Positions 1-7,996 of a stretch of DNA of 27,651 nucleotides are shown one piece after another. A model generated the notes under the pieces. It had not been told where the DNA came from, did not search any database, and worked only from the letters and a program-made list of their open reading frames with translations. Origin of the DNA: Halieaceae bacterium UBA4438 (lineage in GTDB: Bacteria; Pseudomonadota; Gammaproteobacteria; Pseudomonadales; Halieaceae); NCBI GenBank assembly GCA_002390485.1, contig DGPO01000128.1:1177-28827 (forward strand), in the 5' to 3' direction. The position numbers and the translations under genes were made by a program. The stretch's first letter is position 1, and each line of letters opens with the position of its first letter.

Positions 1-206
1 GAAAAACACAAACGGGTTGCTATCGCTGATTTGTAAAACCAAGTTATGCAGTGAGGCGTAAGAACTGGGTAAGCAACAACGGGAACGACTTGACCTGAAG
101 CCGTGCCAGTTGTCTTAAAAAACACAGTTCACTCGTTGGACGCCTGAAAATTTAGGTACTCTCGTTATCCAACGCGCCTCCCGCGTTTAACCGTTTAGGT
201 CGCCCT

Positions 207-1598
207 ATGAATCAGCCGCAGAACATTGACCATTACGCATCAGTAAGTGATGACATTTTTGTCGACACCGGTGCAAAAGACCCGAGTTTCCCTGAAATTT
301 ACAAGCGCTTACGTGGCTTTGATTTAGGGTCAACCAACGCGTGGACGCGTGGACAACCTTTTGACTATTACAAGCGTATGCGCGAAGAGTCACCCGTCAT
401 GTGGACTCCAGGGCGAAAGCCGACTTCTGGTTTTTGGTCAGTGTCACGCTATGAGGACGTTAAACGCGTTGAGTTAGACCCTAAAACGTTCTCATCTCAA
501 CGTGGCAGCATGCACATGGCGGTGGTAGCCGCCAGTGGTAAGGCCGATCGTTTGATGTACGCGGCGCACAACTCGCTGATTAACCTCGACGCAGACGTCC
601 ATAGAGATCTGCGGCTTCAGCAATCGGAGTTTTTCTTCCCAAAATACGTTGAAACTTTGAAAGAGCGAGTCGGCAAGAAAATAGACGACCTGCTCGACAA
701 CATGGAAAGAGCGGGCCCTGAAGTCGATTTTGCCAAAATGTTTTCCACCGAGCTGCCCATGTATACGCTCTGTGAAATGCTGGGGGTCGACGAGGAGGAC
801 CGACCCAATATCATCAAATGGATGCATTACCTCGAACTCGCACCGCAATTTTTAACCCACCCATTTCGCATGTTCATGGCGGAACCGATGTTCTTATTCC
901 GCTTTAATCAGATGCTCGAAGACATGTTCAACTATGGCGAACGCGTCATGGCGGACCGCATCAAAAATCCCCGCAATGACCTTCTAACCGTAATCGCAAA
1001 CGCCACGCTTGACGACAAGCCCCTGTCGCAGAACTACCTTGATGGATCCTGGTTGCTCATTATTTTTGCCGGCAACGATACGACACGAAACTCGCTTTCA
1101 GGGACTATTCGATTAATGACTGAGTTCCAATCGCAACGTCAGATGGTCGTTGATGACCCCAGCTTAATCGATCGAATGTCACACGAAGCCTTGCGAATGA
1201 CGTCGCCAGTGATGCATATGCGACGTACAGCGACAGAGGACACTGAAATAGCGGGGCAGCGTATTGCCGAAAACGAAAAGGTGATCATGTGGTACGGCGC
1301 AGCCAATAGAGACCCCGCTGTTTTTCCTAACCCCGACGTCTTCGATCTGACACGTAAAAATGTTGAAAAACACGTCGCCTTCGGCCACGGCGTTCATCGC
1401 TGTCTTGGCAACCGAATCGCACAGATGCAATTACGAATGGCCTATGAACGCATCCTAGAGCGATTTCCAAACATTCACTGGACGGGCAAACAAAAAATCG
1501 AGCCTATTATTCTTGTACACGCCATCTCTAGTCTGAAGGTCAACCTTTATGGCAAGGGCGCTAAGCGCCCGGTAAAGGTCGCAATGCCTAATCAGTGA
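207..1598 (+). CDS. Cytochrome P450 monooxygenase
   Basis: Soluble bacterial class I P450 of 463 aa, a heme-thiolate enzyme that would hydroxylate a hydrophobic substrate using electrons from a ferredoxin and reductase not present in this window. Visible signatures are the I-helix oxygen-activation motif AGNDTT at about residues 288-293, the K-helix ExxR (E327, R330), and the heme-binding loop FGHGVHRCLG with the axial ligand Cys399. The I-helix reads like the CYP125/CYP124 or linalool-hydroxylase groups, so a terpenoid, steroid side chain or fatty-chain substrate is plausible, but subfamily and substrate are not settled by sequence. No membrane segment is seen. The ATG has only a weak AGGT upstream. 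The gene converges on the Lrp-type gene with a single base between the stop codons. Confidence 0.95.
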   Translation: MNQPQNIDHYASVSDDIFVDTGAKDPSFPEIYKRLRGFDLGSTNAWTRGQPFDYYKRMREESPVMWTPGRKPTSGFWSVSRYEDVKRVELDPKTFSSQRGSMHMAVVAASGKADRLMYAAHNSLINLDADVHRDLRLQQSEFFFPKYVETLKERVGKKIDDLLDNMERAGPEVDFAKMFSTELPMYTLCEMLGVDEEDRPNIIKWMHYLELAPQFLTHPFRMFMAEPMFLFRFNQMLEDMFNYGERVMADRIKNPRNDLLTVIANATLDDKPLSQNYLDGSWLLIIFAGNDTTRNSLSGTIRLMTEFQSQRQMVVDDPSLIDRMSHEALRMTSPVMHMRRTATEDTEIAGQRIAENEKVIMWYGAANRDPAVFPNPDVFDLTRKNVEKHVAFGHGVHRCLGNRIAQMQLRMAYERILERFPNIHWTGKQKIEPIILVHAISSLKVNLYGKGAKRPVKVAMPNQ

Positions 1599-1599
1599 G

Positions 1600-2079
1600 C
1601 TATTTGAGCTGCGTCGAAAGTGGCAGCTCCGTCGTGTTTTTAATCTCGGTCACCGCAATGTGCGAGTGCATCTCTCGCACTAAGTCGCCGCTCAATAGCG
1701 TGTTGCGGATGAAGTCTTCGTAATGCCGTACGTCTTTACAAATAATCTTCAGTACGTAGTCCCAAATGCCCGCCATCGTGTAACACTCGACGACTTCAGG
1801 ATATGCCTCAACCTCATTCTCAAACGCTAACAGATTTTTCCTGCCGGTTTGAGTGAGGTTTACCGTGGCAAAGACCACGATCTCCATGCCGAGCGCCGCG
1901 CGGTCAAGCAGTGCGACCCGCCGCTGAACCACACCGTCCTCTTCCAAGCGATTGATGCGACGCCATATTGGCGACTGAGAACTGTTGAGGCGCTCCGCCA
2001 GCGCGCCAGTTGACAGACTGGCGTCGTGTTGTAACGCACTCATTATCGCCACATCTTGAGTACCCCATTTTTCTCGCAT
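1600..2079 (-). CDS. Lrp/AsnC-family transcriptional regulator
   Basis: A 159-aa protein with the usual Lrp/AsnC layout: an N-terminal winged helix-turn-helix (about residues 8-50, recognition helix around SSQSPIWRRINRLEEDG) and a C-terminal RAM ligand-binding/oligomerisation domain (about 68-150) containing the GIWDYVLKI signature. Family members bind amino acids and often control neighbouring amino-acid transport or catabolic genes. It is divergent from the IOR/amino acid dehydrogenase pair across a 142-base AT-rich gap, which makes that pair the likely target, probably with autoregulation. An AGGA Shine-Dalgarno lies 6-7 bases before the ATG. Family assignment is firm; effector and exact targets are inferred from context. 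Confidence 0.95.
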   Translation of the reverse strand: MREKWGTQDVAIMSALQHDASLSTGALAERLNSSQSPIWRRINRLEEDGVVQRRVALLDRAALGMEIVVFATVNLTQTGRKNLLAFENEVEAYPEVVECYTMAGIWDYVLKIICKDVRHYEDFIRNTLLSGDLVREMHSHIAVTEIKNTTELPLSTQLK

Positions 2080-2221
2080 AAAAAATCCTAAAAATATAAA
2101 TAGTAAATAATATTTAGTCTCTTATACGAGATATTTGAGGAAAAAAGAAGAAAGTATTCGCCTTAAATGGATCAATATTTCGACTGGAATAATAAATTTA
2201 GACCGCCATCGAGGTGATTAC
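2080..2221. promoter_or_regulatory. Divergent promoter/operator region between Lrp-type gene and IOR
   Basis: Strongly AT-rich compared with flanking genes. It contains a dyad with perfect 6-base arms, TAAATA (2104-2109) and TATTTA (2111-2116), around one central base. A/T-rich dyads of this kind resemble Lrp-family operators, although it does not fit the E. coli Lrp consensus exactly. A GAGGTGA ribosome-binding site (2211-2217) lies just before the preferred IOR start at 2222. Promoter hexamers cannot be assigned with confidence because many AT-rich near-matches overlap. Confidence 0.5.
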
Positions 2222-5200
2222 ATGACGCAGGTCACACCGCCACCCCTTCGACACGCAGCCCTTGATGAAAAGTTCGCGCCTGGACCCACGGTCGCGTTTA
2301 TGACGGGCATCGACGCACTCGCGCGTCTTCCGGTACTCCAGCACGAACTGGACGTACGTGCAGGTCTGAATACTGCAGGGTTTATTTCAGGCTATCGGGG
2401 CAGCCCACTGGGTGGACTGGACCAAGCGCTCTGGAGTGCTAATACGACGCTTGAGCACCACAACGTACAATTTCAGCCCGGCATCAACGAAGAGCTCGCG
2501 GCAACTGCGGTTTGGGGATCACAGCAACTCGGCATTGTCTCAGATTCAGAATTCGATGGTGTCTTTGGTATGTGGTACGGCAAGGGTCCTGGCGTCGATC
2601 GAAGTATGGATGCGATCAAGCATGCCAATGCCTTTGGGACCTCTAAATACGGCGGCGTTTTAGCAATCGCAGGCGACGATCATGCCTGTAAATCTTCGAC
2701 ACTGCCGCATCAATCAGAGCATATGTTCATGGGCGCCTCAGTCCCTGTACTTGCACCGAGCAACGTGCAAGAGGTTCTCGACTTTGGCATTTATGGCTGG
2801 GCAATGTCGCGGTTTACCGGATGCTGGGTGGCCTTGAAAGCCATTACCGACAATATGGACTCGGCCATGGGCGTTGAGATAGATCAGGCCCGATATTCCA
2901 TTCGCCTCCCACCGCCGCAGTCGCTCTCTCCCGACGGCATGAACGCGCGATGGCCCGACACACCGCTCGATCAAGAGAAGCGGCTTAATCGCTATAAAAT
3001 TTATGCAGCAAGACTGTTTGCAAGCATCAACGGCCTAAATCGGATTGTCATCGACACCCCTAAACCAAGGCTTGGAATTATAACCTCCGGCAAAGCCTAC
3101 TTAGACGTCATGGAAGCACTCAGTCTCTTGGGTATTGATGCGCTGGAAGCGTCAAGGCTCGGTATTCGCGTACTCAAAGTCGGAATGCCATGGCCGCTAG
3201 ACCCGGAAATCGTTCAGGTCTTCACCGCCGGTGTCAGTGAGGTGCTGGTGGTCGAGGAAAAGCGGTCCGTGATCGAGGACCAACTCACCTCCCAGTTGTA
3301 TAACCTGGCGGGGGCAGCTCGCCCGCGAATCTTTGGCGAATTTGACGACGCAGGTGAGTCACTCCTGCCAAACAGTGGCGAGTTAAACCCAGACCAAGTT
3401 GCCAACGCGATCGCCGATCGACTGACTGCCCTCGGTCTCGCACCACCTCGACGTCCTTGCGCACTATCGAGTGCGGGTCTTTTGACTTCCAACGACACAC
3501 CAACGAGAACGCCACATTTCTGCTCAGGCTGTCCTCATAACACGTCCACTAAAGTGCCCGAAGGGAGCGTTGCCATGGGCGGGATAGGCTGCCATTACAT
3601 GGCAACTTGGATGCCTGACAGGGATACACGCACGTTCTCACAAATGGGTGGTGAGGGAGCGGCTTGGATTGGACAAGCCGCGTTTAGCCAACGAAAACAT
3701 GTGTTCCAAAATTTAGGTGATGGCACGTATTTCCACTCAGGTAGCCTTGCGATTCGAGCGGCCGTCGCCAGTCGCGTCAACATTACCTATAAAATTTTGT
3801 TTAATGAAGCGGTTGCAATGACCGGAGGGCAACAGGTCGACGGCGAGCTTTCGCTACTGGATTTGATCGCACAAATTCGTGCCGAAGGCGTGACCCGCAT
3901 TGCGGTGGTGAGTGCAGAGCTGCACGCCAAGGAGATCCCCGATGGGATAGAGCTCGTTCGGCGCGCAAACTACGATGCACTACAGCGGCGTTTTCGTGAC
4001 TACACGGGCACGACGGTCATTATTTATCAACAACTGTGCGCCAACGAAAAGCGACGGCGTCAAAAGCGCAAACAGTTACCAAGCCCCACGGCGAAGATTG
4101 TCATTCACCCGGAACTTTGTGAGGGCTGTGGCGACTGCGGGACTCAATCAAATTGCTTATCGATTAAGCCGCTCACGACAGAGTTGGGGACTAAAAGAAC
4201 GATCGACCAGCATAGCTGCAACACCGATCTGAGCTGTGTTGATGGTTTTTGCCCGAGCTTCATTAGCGTCACTACGACCTCGAACCTCCAGGTCACAGCG
4301 AACCCTGAGACCGCCTCCCCACTCTTCGACCCCCTGCCCGATCCAACTCAAGTCGACCTGACGGAGCCGTGGACCTGCTTAATTGCAGGCGTTGGCGGCA
4401 CCGGTGTTCTCACGGTCGGAGCGCTTCTTGCGATGGCGGCACACATCGAGGGGAAAGGGTTCGCAACAATGAATCAGACGGGGCTCGCACAAAAATTTGG
4501 CGCGGTAGTAAGTCACTTAAAAGTCGCTGCCCGTCAGGCCGACATTCACGCCGTGCGTGTCGCAGAGCGCCAATCGCAACTGTTAATTGGCTGTGACCTG
4601 GTGGTCGCTGCCAACGGCGAAACGCTGACCAAGCTACACCCTACGACCTGCAGTAGCGTCCTCAATACCCATGAGTCTATAACCAGCGCGTTTATTCAAA
4701 ATCCAGACTTCAAAATTTCAACCGCCGGGTTGACACAAACGGTGAGATCAACCGTACCCAACGAGCGTCTTTTCGCAGTCGATGCGTCCGACTACGCAAC
4801 TCGACTGGTCGGAGATGCGATGGGAGCTAACTTATTCTTAGTTGGCATGGCCTATCAACAGGGGCTGCTCCCGCTCAGTCGTCCCGCGCTTGAAAAGGCC
4901 ATTGAAGTCAATGGGGTAGCCATAGAGATGAACCGACAAGCCTTCGAATGGGGTCGTCGGTACGTACACCAGCGCGATCGAGTAGACGCGCTCGTTCATG
5001 ACGAAGAGCCAGCGAGATTGACCGATGTGGACGATATCGTGAAAGACCGGATGATGCGTCTCACCGATTATCAGTCAAAGGATTACGCTCAGGCGTATGT
5101 GTCGCAGGTGCGATCGCTTGAGTCCGAGGTTTCGGATGCGCTCGAAAGTACTGAGTTATTCCGTGAAGTTTCGACACAGCTCTACCGGCTTATGGCATTA

Positions 5201-5674
5201 AAAGACGAGTACGAGGTTGCCCGAATACTCACATCAAGCGCAAAGGCCGGCACGGTGTTCGGAAAAGCGACTGCCACAAGGCCCAGCTTTTACTTTGCGC
5301 CACCCGTTTTATCGAAGATCTTCAGTCACAACAGTCAACCGCGAAAGTTTCGTTTTGGGTCGTGGATCTTAGTGCCTCTAACGCTCCTTGCGCGTCTCAG
5401 GGTTCTTCGCGGATCGCTCCTCGACCCCTTCAGCCTCCTGCGCGAGCGACAGGAAGAGCGCGAGGACCTGCAGCGGTATCTCGATGATCTCAAGCTCATC
5501 GCAGTATCGGTCGATCAACACACAATTAACATCGCCACTGAACTTGCCGGTTGTGTATCCACGCTTCGAGGCTATGGTCACGTGCGCAGCCGTAACCGTG
5601 AGAAGTGGCTCGCAACTCGTGCAGATTTAAGAACGATGCTCACCCTGATCATTCCCACAAACCAAACCCCCTAA
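2222..5674 (+). CDS. Indolepyruvate:ferredoxin oxidoreductase, fused alpha-beta form
   Basis: A 1150-aa thiamine-diphosphate enzyme that would oxidatively decarboxylate aryl- or branched-chain 2-oxo acids to acyl-CoA while reducing ferredoxin. Domain order: N-terminal pyrimidine-binding-like domain (SGYRGSPLGG near residue 58); TPP-binding half with FCSGCPH (about 432-438) and GDG near 499 followed by NITYKILFN; a cysteine-rich iron-sulfur segment (Cys633, 636, 639, 645 and Cys666, 672, 677); a gamma-type domain beginning GVGGTG near 723; and a long C-terminal extension typical of proteobacterial fused IORs. A longer frame opens at a TTG (2135), but the ATG at 2222 has a good GAGGTGA site and fits the family N-terminus better. 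The amino acid dehydrogenase follows 16 bases downstream, suggesting one transcript. 2-Oxo acid preference is not decided by sequence. Confidence 0.95.
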   Translation: MTQVTPPPLRHAALDEKFAPGPTVAFMTGIDALARLPVLQHELDVRAGLNTAGFISGYRGSPLGGLDQALWSANTTLEHHNVQFQPGINEELAATAVWGSQQLGIVSDSEFDGVFGMWYGKGPGVDRSMDAIKHANAFGTSKYGGVLAIAGDDHACKSSTLPHQSEHMFMGASVPVLAPSNVQEVLDFGIYGWAMSRFTGCWVALKAITDNMDSAMGVEIDQARYSIRLPPPQSLSPDGMNARWPDTPLDQEKRLNRYKIYAARLFASINGLNRIVIDTPKPRLGIITSGKAYLDVMEALSLLGIDALEASRLGIRVLKVGMPWPLDPEIVQVFTAGVSEVLVVEEKRSVIEDQLTSQLYNLAGAARPRIFGEFDDAGESLLPNSGELNPDQVANAIADRLTALGLAPPRRPCALSSAGLLTSNDTPTRTPHFCSGCPHNTSTKVPEGSVAMGGIGCHYMATWMPDRDTRTFSQMGGEGAAWIGQAAFSQRKHVFQNLGDGTYFHSGSLAIRAAVASRVNITYKILFNEAVAMTGGQQVDGELSLLDLIAQIRAEGVTRIAVVSAELHAKEIPDGIELVRRANYDALQRRFRDYTGTTVIIYQQLCANEKRRRQKRKQLPSPTAKIVIHPELCEGCGDCGTQSNCLSIKPLTTELGTKRTIDQHSCNTDLSCVDGFCPSFISVTTTSNLQVTANPETASPLFDPLPDPTQVDLTEPWTCLIAGVGGTGVLTVGALLAMAAHIEGKGFATMNQTGLAQKFGAVVSHLKVAARQADIHAVRVAERQSQLLIGCDLVVAANGETLTKLHPTTCSSVLNTHESITSAFIQNPDFKISTAGLTQTVRSTVPNERLFAVDASDYATRLVGDAMGANLFLVGMAYQQGLLPLSRPALEKAIEVNGVAIEMNRQAFEWGRRYVHQRDRVDALVHDEEPARLTDVDDIVKDRMMRLTDYQSKDYAQAYVSQVRSLESEVSDALESTELFREVSTQLYRLMALKDEYEVARILTSSAKAGTVFGKATATRPSFYFAPPVLSKIFSHNSQPRKFRFGSWILVPLTLLARLRVLRGSLLDPFSLLRERQEEREDLQRYLDDLKLIAVSVDQHTINIATELAGCVSTLRGYGHVRSRNREKWLATRADLRTMLTLIIPTNQTP

Positions 5675-5690
5675 TTCATACGAGGTCTTA

Positions 5691-6758
5691 ATGAATACAC
5701 TGACTCATCCCGAATTCAGCAACCACGAACGCGTTGTTTTCGTGACAGACGCGGCATCAGGCTTGAAGGCAATTATTGCGGTTCACAGTTCGCAGCTCGG
5801 ACCGGCCATCGGGGGGTGCCGCATGTGGCCCTACGCGAACGCTTCGGATGCATTGACCGATGTTTTGCGACTTTCACGCGGGATGACCTACAAAAATGCA
5901 CTTGCCGGTATCGCATCGGGTGGCGGCAAGTCAGTGATTATTGGCGATTCAAAACGCGATAAGTCAGCAAGTCTTATGCGCGCAATGGGAAAGGCGATTC
6001 ATGACCTCGGTGGTCTGTATATAGCGGCTGAAGACTCTGGAACATCGCCCAGTGATATGGCCTCGATGGCTGAGTCGACTCCCTACGTGGCGGGCCTCGA
6101 TCACGAATTGGGTAGTGGCGACCCCTCGCCAAGCACTGCATTAGGCGTCTTTTTGAGTCTGAAAAAGGCAGTCCTACAACGCTTTGACCAACCTTCGGTC
6201 AACGGCATGCGTGTAAACATTCAAGGCATAGGCCAAGTCGGGCTCGAACTCGCTCGGCTACTCGTCCGCGAAGGCGCTGATGTTCGAGCGAGCGACACTA
6301 ATAAAAATGCACTGCTGCGCGCCGTCGATGAACTGTCAGTGACGCCACTGGGGCACGAAGAAATATTCAGCAACCCCTGCGACATCTTTGCGCCTTGTGC
6401 CATGGGTGGGATTTTAAACGAGACGACTATCCCGCGGTTAAGCACGCAGATCGTTGCGGGGGCAGCCAACAATCAATTACTGAATGAAACCGACCATCTG
6501 TCACTTCACGAGCGAGGCATTTTGTATTGTCCTGATTATCTGATCAACGCCGGCGGTGTCATCGACGTTTATCACCGTCGACAAGGTCATAGTATTGATG
6601 CTGTGCAGTGCGGCGTCGCCGACATTGCCGAGCGGACACAATCGATTTTAAGCGACGCACACGCCAGGAAAATCAGTCCTGAGATCGTCGCCGCTGAACA
6701 CGCTGAAGCGCTTCTGTCACAACCTGCACGTGAGAAGACGCACAGCGCTGCGGCATAA
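5691..6758 (+). CDS. Leucine/phenylalanine/valine-type amino acid dehydrogenase
   Basis: A 355-aa NAD-dependent enzyme of the Glu/Leu/Phe/Val dehydrogenase family, which reversibly deaminates hydrophobic amino acids to 2-oxo acids. The catalytic domain has GGCRMWPY, GMTYKNA with Lys68, GGGK with Lys80 (the same numbers as the active-site lysines of Bacillus leucine dehydrogenase) and AEDSGT. The Rossmann domain carries GIGQVG (about residues 177-182) and later PDYLINAGGV. The short length and these motifs exclude the hexameric glutamate dehydrogenase class. A GAGGT Shine-Dalgarno lies 6 bases before the ATG. It follows IOR closely and would supply its 2-oxo acid substrate. Leucine, valine and phenylalanine are all possible substrates; leucine dehydrogenase is the safest label. 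Its 3' end meets the tRNA pair head-on. Confidence 0.93.
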   Translation: MNTLTHPEFSNHERVVFVTDAASGLKAIIAVHSSQLGPAIGGCRMWPYANASDALTDVLRLSRGMTYKNALAGIASGGGKSVIIGDSKRDKSASLMRAMGKAIHDLGGLYIAAEDSGTSPSDMASMAESTPYVAGLDHELGSGDPSPSTALGVFLSLKKAVLQRFDQPSVNGMRVNIQGIGQVGLELARLLVREGADVRASDTNKNALLRAVDELSVTPLGHEEIFSNPCDIFAPCAMGGILNETTIPRLSTQIVAGAANNQLLNETDHLSLHERGILYCPDYLINAGGVIDVYHRRQGHSIDAVQCGVADIAERTQSILSDAHARKISPEIVAAEHAEALLSQPAREKTHSAAA

Positions 6759-6775
6759 AATGGCCATACGGGAAA

Positions 6776-6852
6776 TGGGGTGGCTGATGGGTCTTGAACC
6801 CACTACCTCCGGAGTCACAATCCGGTGCTCTACCTGGTGAGCTACAGCCACC
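6776..6852 (-). tRNA. tRNA-His (GTG)
   Basis: A 77-nt tRNA with encoded CCA (6776-6778). It has the His-specific extra G at -1 (6852), acceptor strands GTGGCTG/CAGCCAC, a D-arm TAGCTCA, anticodon loop TTGTGAC with anticodon GTG at 6816-6818, and a T-loop TTCAAGA. It is the second gene of a two-tRNA unit, 56 nt downstream of tRNA-Pro. It closely resembles enterobacterial tRNA-His. Confidence 0.98.
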
Positions 6853-6908
6853 ACTAAGAAAGGCTTAGGCCTCTCGATCTCGACCATTGCGACCGGGTCG
6901 AAGATTAG

Positions 6909-6985
6909 TGGTCGGGGAGGAGGGATTCGAACCCCCGACATCCTGCTCCCAAAGCAGGCGCGCTACCAGACTGCGCTACACCCCG
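6909..6985 (-). tRNA. tRNA-Pro (TGG)
   Basis: A 77-nt tRNA with encoded CCA (6909-6911), an anticodon stem CCTGC/GCAGG, loop TTTGGGA with anticodon TGG at 6949-6951, and T-loop TTCGAAT. The 5' strand CGGGGTG and 3' strand CTCCCCG pair except for a U-U opposition at position 6:67. The T stem has one G-U pair. It is promoter-proximal to tRNA-His on the minus strand. The spacer between them holds two short dyads (6854-6868 and 6880-6901) that could be processing hairpins. Confidence 0.97.
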
Positions 6986-6993
6986 AATATCGA

Positions 6994-7010
6994 AAGACGT
7001 TCAACGTCTT
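6994..7010 (-). repeat. Perfect inverted repeat in the tRNA-Pro leader
   Basis: Eight-base arms AAGACGTT and AACGTCTT are separated by one base. The dyad lies between the predicted transcription start and the 5' end of tRNA-Pro. It could fold as a small hairpin in the precursor leader, or be a protein-binding dyad. Its function is unknown. Confidence 0.6.
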
Positions 7011-7020
7011 GCGGGCGGCG

Positions 7021-7050
7021 AGTCTACAAGGTTTGGGCTCTCCCGGTCAA
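7021..7050 (-). promoter_or_regulatory. Sigma70-type promoter of the tRNA-Pro/tRNA-His unit
   Basis: On the minus strand, a -35 TTGACC (7045-7050) is followed after 18 bases by a -10 TAGACT (7021-7026). The next bases are very GC-rich (CGCCGCCCGC), as in the discriminators of stable-RNA promoters that are repressed by ppGpp/DksA in E. coli. The predicted start near 7014 leaves a leader of roughly 29 nt before the mature tRNA-Pro. Stringent control is inferred from the discriminator only. Confidence 0.65.
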
Positions 7051-7118
7051 TTGTAGTAATCGACTTTCGCTGAGAATTAAATTCTGGAAAAATCAAACCA
7101 CTTATTAGGGGGAACACC

Positions 7119-7964
7119 ATGACGGCACTGCTCTTAGATGGAAAATATGTTGCACAACTCACCGAGGCTAATCTTACCGAGCGCGTCGCAGCACTAAAGG
7201 CTAAGACAGGGAACCGAACGCCGGTCCTAGCCACTATTTTAGTGGGGGACGACCCCGCCTCCGCCACCTACGTGCGTATGAAGGCTAATGCTTGTCGGCG
7301 TATTGGTATGGAGTCAATGGCCATCGAGTTACCGGCCAGCACAAAAACCAACGCGCTGTTGAGTCAAATCGAGCAGCTCAATGCCAATCCAGACGTGCAC
7401 GGCATTTTGCTTCAACACCCAGTGCCCTCCCACATCGACGAGCGCGCAGCGTTTGACATGATTGCGCTGGAAAAAGACGTCGACGGTGTCACCTGTCTAG
7501 GGTTTGGACGAATGAGTATGGGTGAGTCTGCCTACGGCTGTGCGACACCCCAAGGAATAATGCGACTGTTGGAGCATTACGAGCTCTCATTGTCCGGTCT
7601 CCACGCTGTCGTAGTCGGAAGAAGCCCCATACTGGGCAAACCCATGTCCATGATGATGCTTCAAGCCAACGCCACTGTGACGATCTGTCATTCCCGAACA
7701 CGCGACCTCGAGTCGCATATTCGCCAAGCAGACCTCGTCGTGGGCGCTGTTGGGCGCCCTGAATTCATCCGCGCTGACTGGATCAAGGATGGCGCTATTG
7801 TGGTGGACGCAGGCTACCACCCGGGTGGCGTCGGTGATATTGAGCTCACCCCACTTGTCGACCGCGTCAAGGCGTACACACCCGTGCCCGGTGGCGTGGG
7901 CCCTATGACCATCAATACGCTGATCATGCAAACCGTTCAGTCGGGCGAGAAAGCCTTTGCCTAG
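7119..7964 (+). CDS. folD: Bifunctional methylene-THF dehydrogenase / methenyl-THF cyclohydrolase
   Basis: A 281-aa cytosolic FolD enzyme, interconverting 5,10-methylene-, 5,10-methenyl- and 10-formyl-tetrahydrofolate with NADP. Catalytic residues are visible: Tyr51 and Lys55 in YVRMK, Gln99, and Asp122 in KDVDG. The Rossmann signature GRSPILGKP and the C-terminal [10 protein letters not shown] are also present. The usual QLPLP loop reads QHPVP here, keeping the Gln. Start ATG is preceded by AGGGGG. The gene is divergent from the tRNA pair and 32 bases upstream of the alpha/beta hydrolase. In Pseudomonas folD lies beside cysS and tRNA genes; here the neighbourhood is similar, but a hydrolase separates folD from cysS and the two are convergent. 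Confidence 0.97.
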   Translation: MTALLLDGKYVAQLTEANLTERVAALKAKTGNRTPVLATILVGDDPASATYVRMKANACRRIGMESMAIELPASTKTNALLSQIEQLNANPDVHGILLQHPVPSHIDERAAFDMIALEKDVDGVTCLGFGRMSMGESAYGCATPQGIMRLLEHYELSLSGLHAVVVGRSPILGKPMSMMMLQANATVTICHSRTRDLESHIRQADLVVGAVGRPEFIRADWIKDGAIVVDAGYHPGGVGDIELTPLVDRVKAYTPVPGGVGPMTINTLIMQTVQSGEKAFA

Positions 7965-7996
7965 TCGAATCACTGGGCGTCACCGTTAAAAACGCC

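Noticed and set aside
90..118. TTGACC as a P450 promoter -35
   Set aside because: The hexamer 17 bases downstream (TCTTAA) is a poor -10, so the promoter cannot be supported.
134..174. 7-base inverted repeat (CGTTGGA / TCCAACG) upstream of the P450
   Set aside because: The arms are 27 bases apart with no T-run and no link to a clear promoter; chance occurrence is likely.
2135..2221. Longer IOR start at a TTG, adding 29 residues
   Set aside because: The extension covers the AT-rich regulatory gap and is unlike the family N-terminus; the ATG at 2222 has a good GAGGTGA site.
3214..3515. Overlapping antisense frames inside the IOR gene, and similar frames inside acnB, purF and accD
   Set aside because: They are shadows of strongly conserved coding sequence in another frame.
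6776..6985. tRNA pair as a phage or island attachment site
   Set aside because: No integrase, no direct repeat of a tRNA end and no mobile gene are visible in the window.
6717..7108. Short open frames across the tRNA region on both strands
   Set aside because: They run through two clear tRNA genes and the end of the dehydrogenase gene, have no ribosome-binding sites and resemble no protein family.
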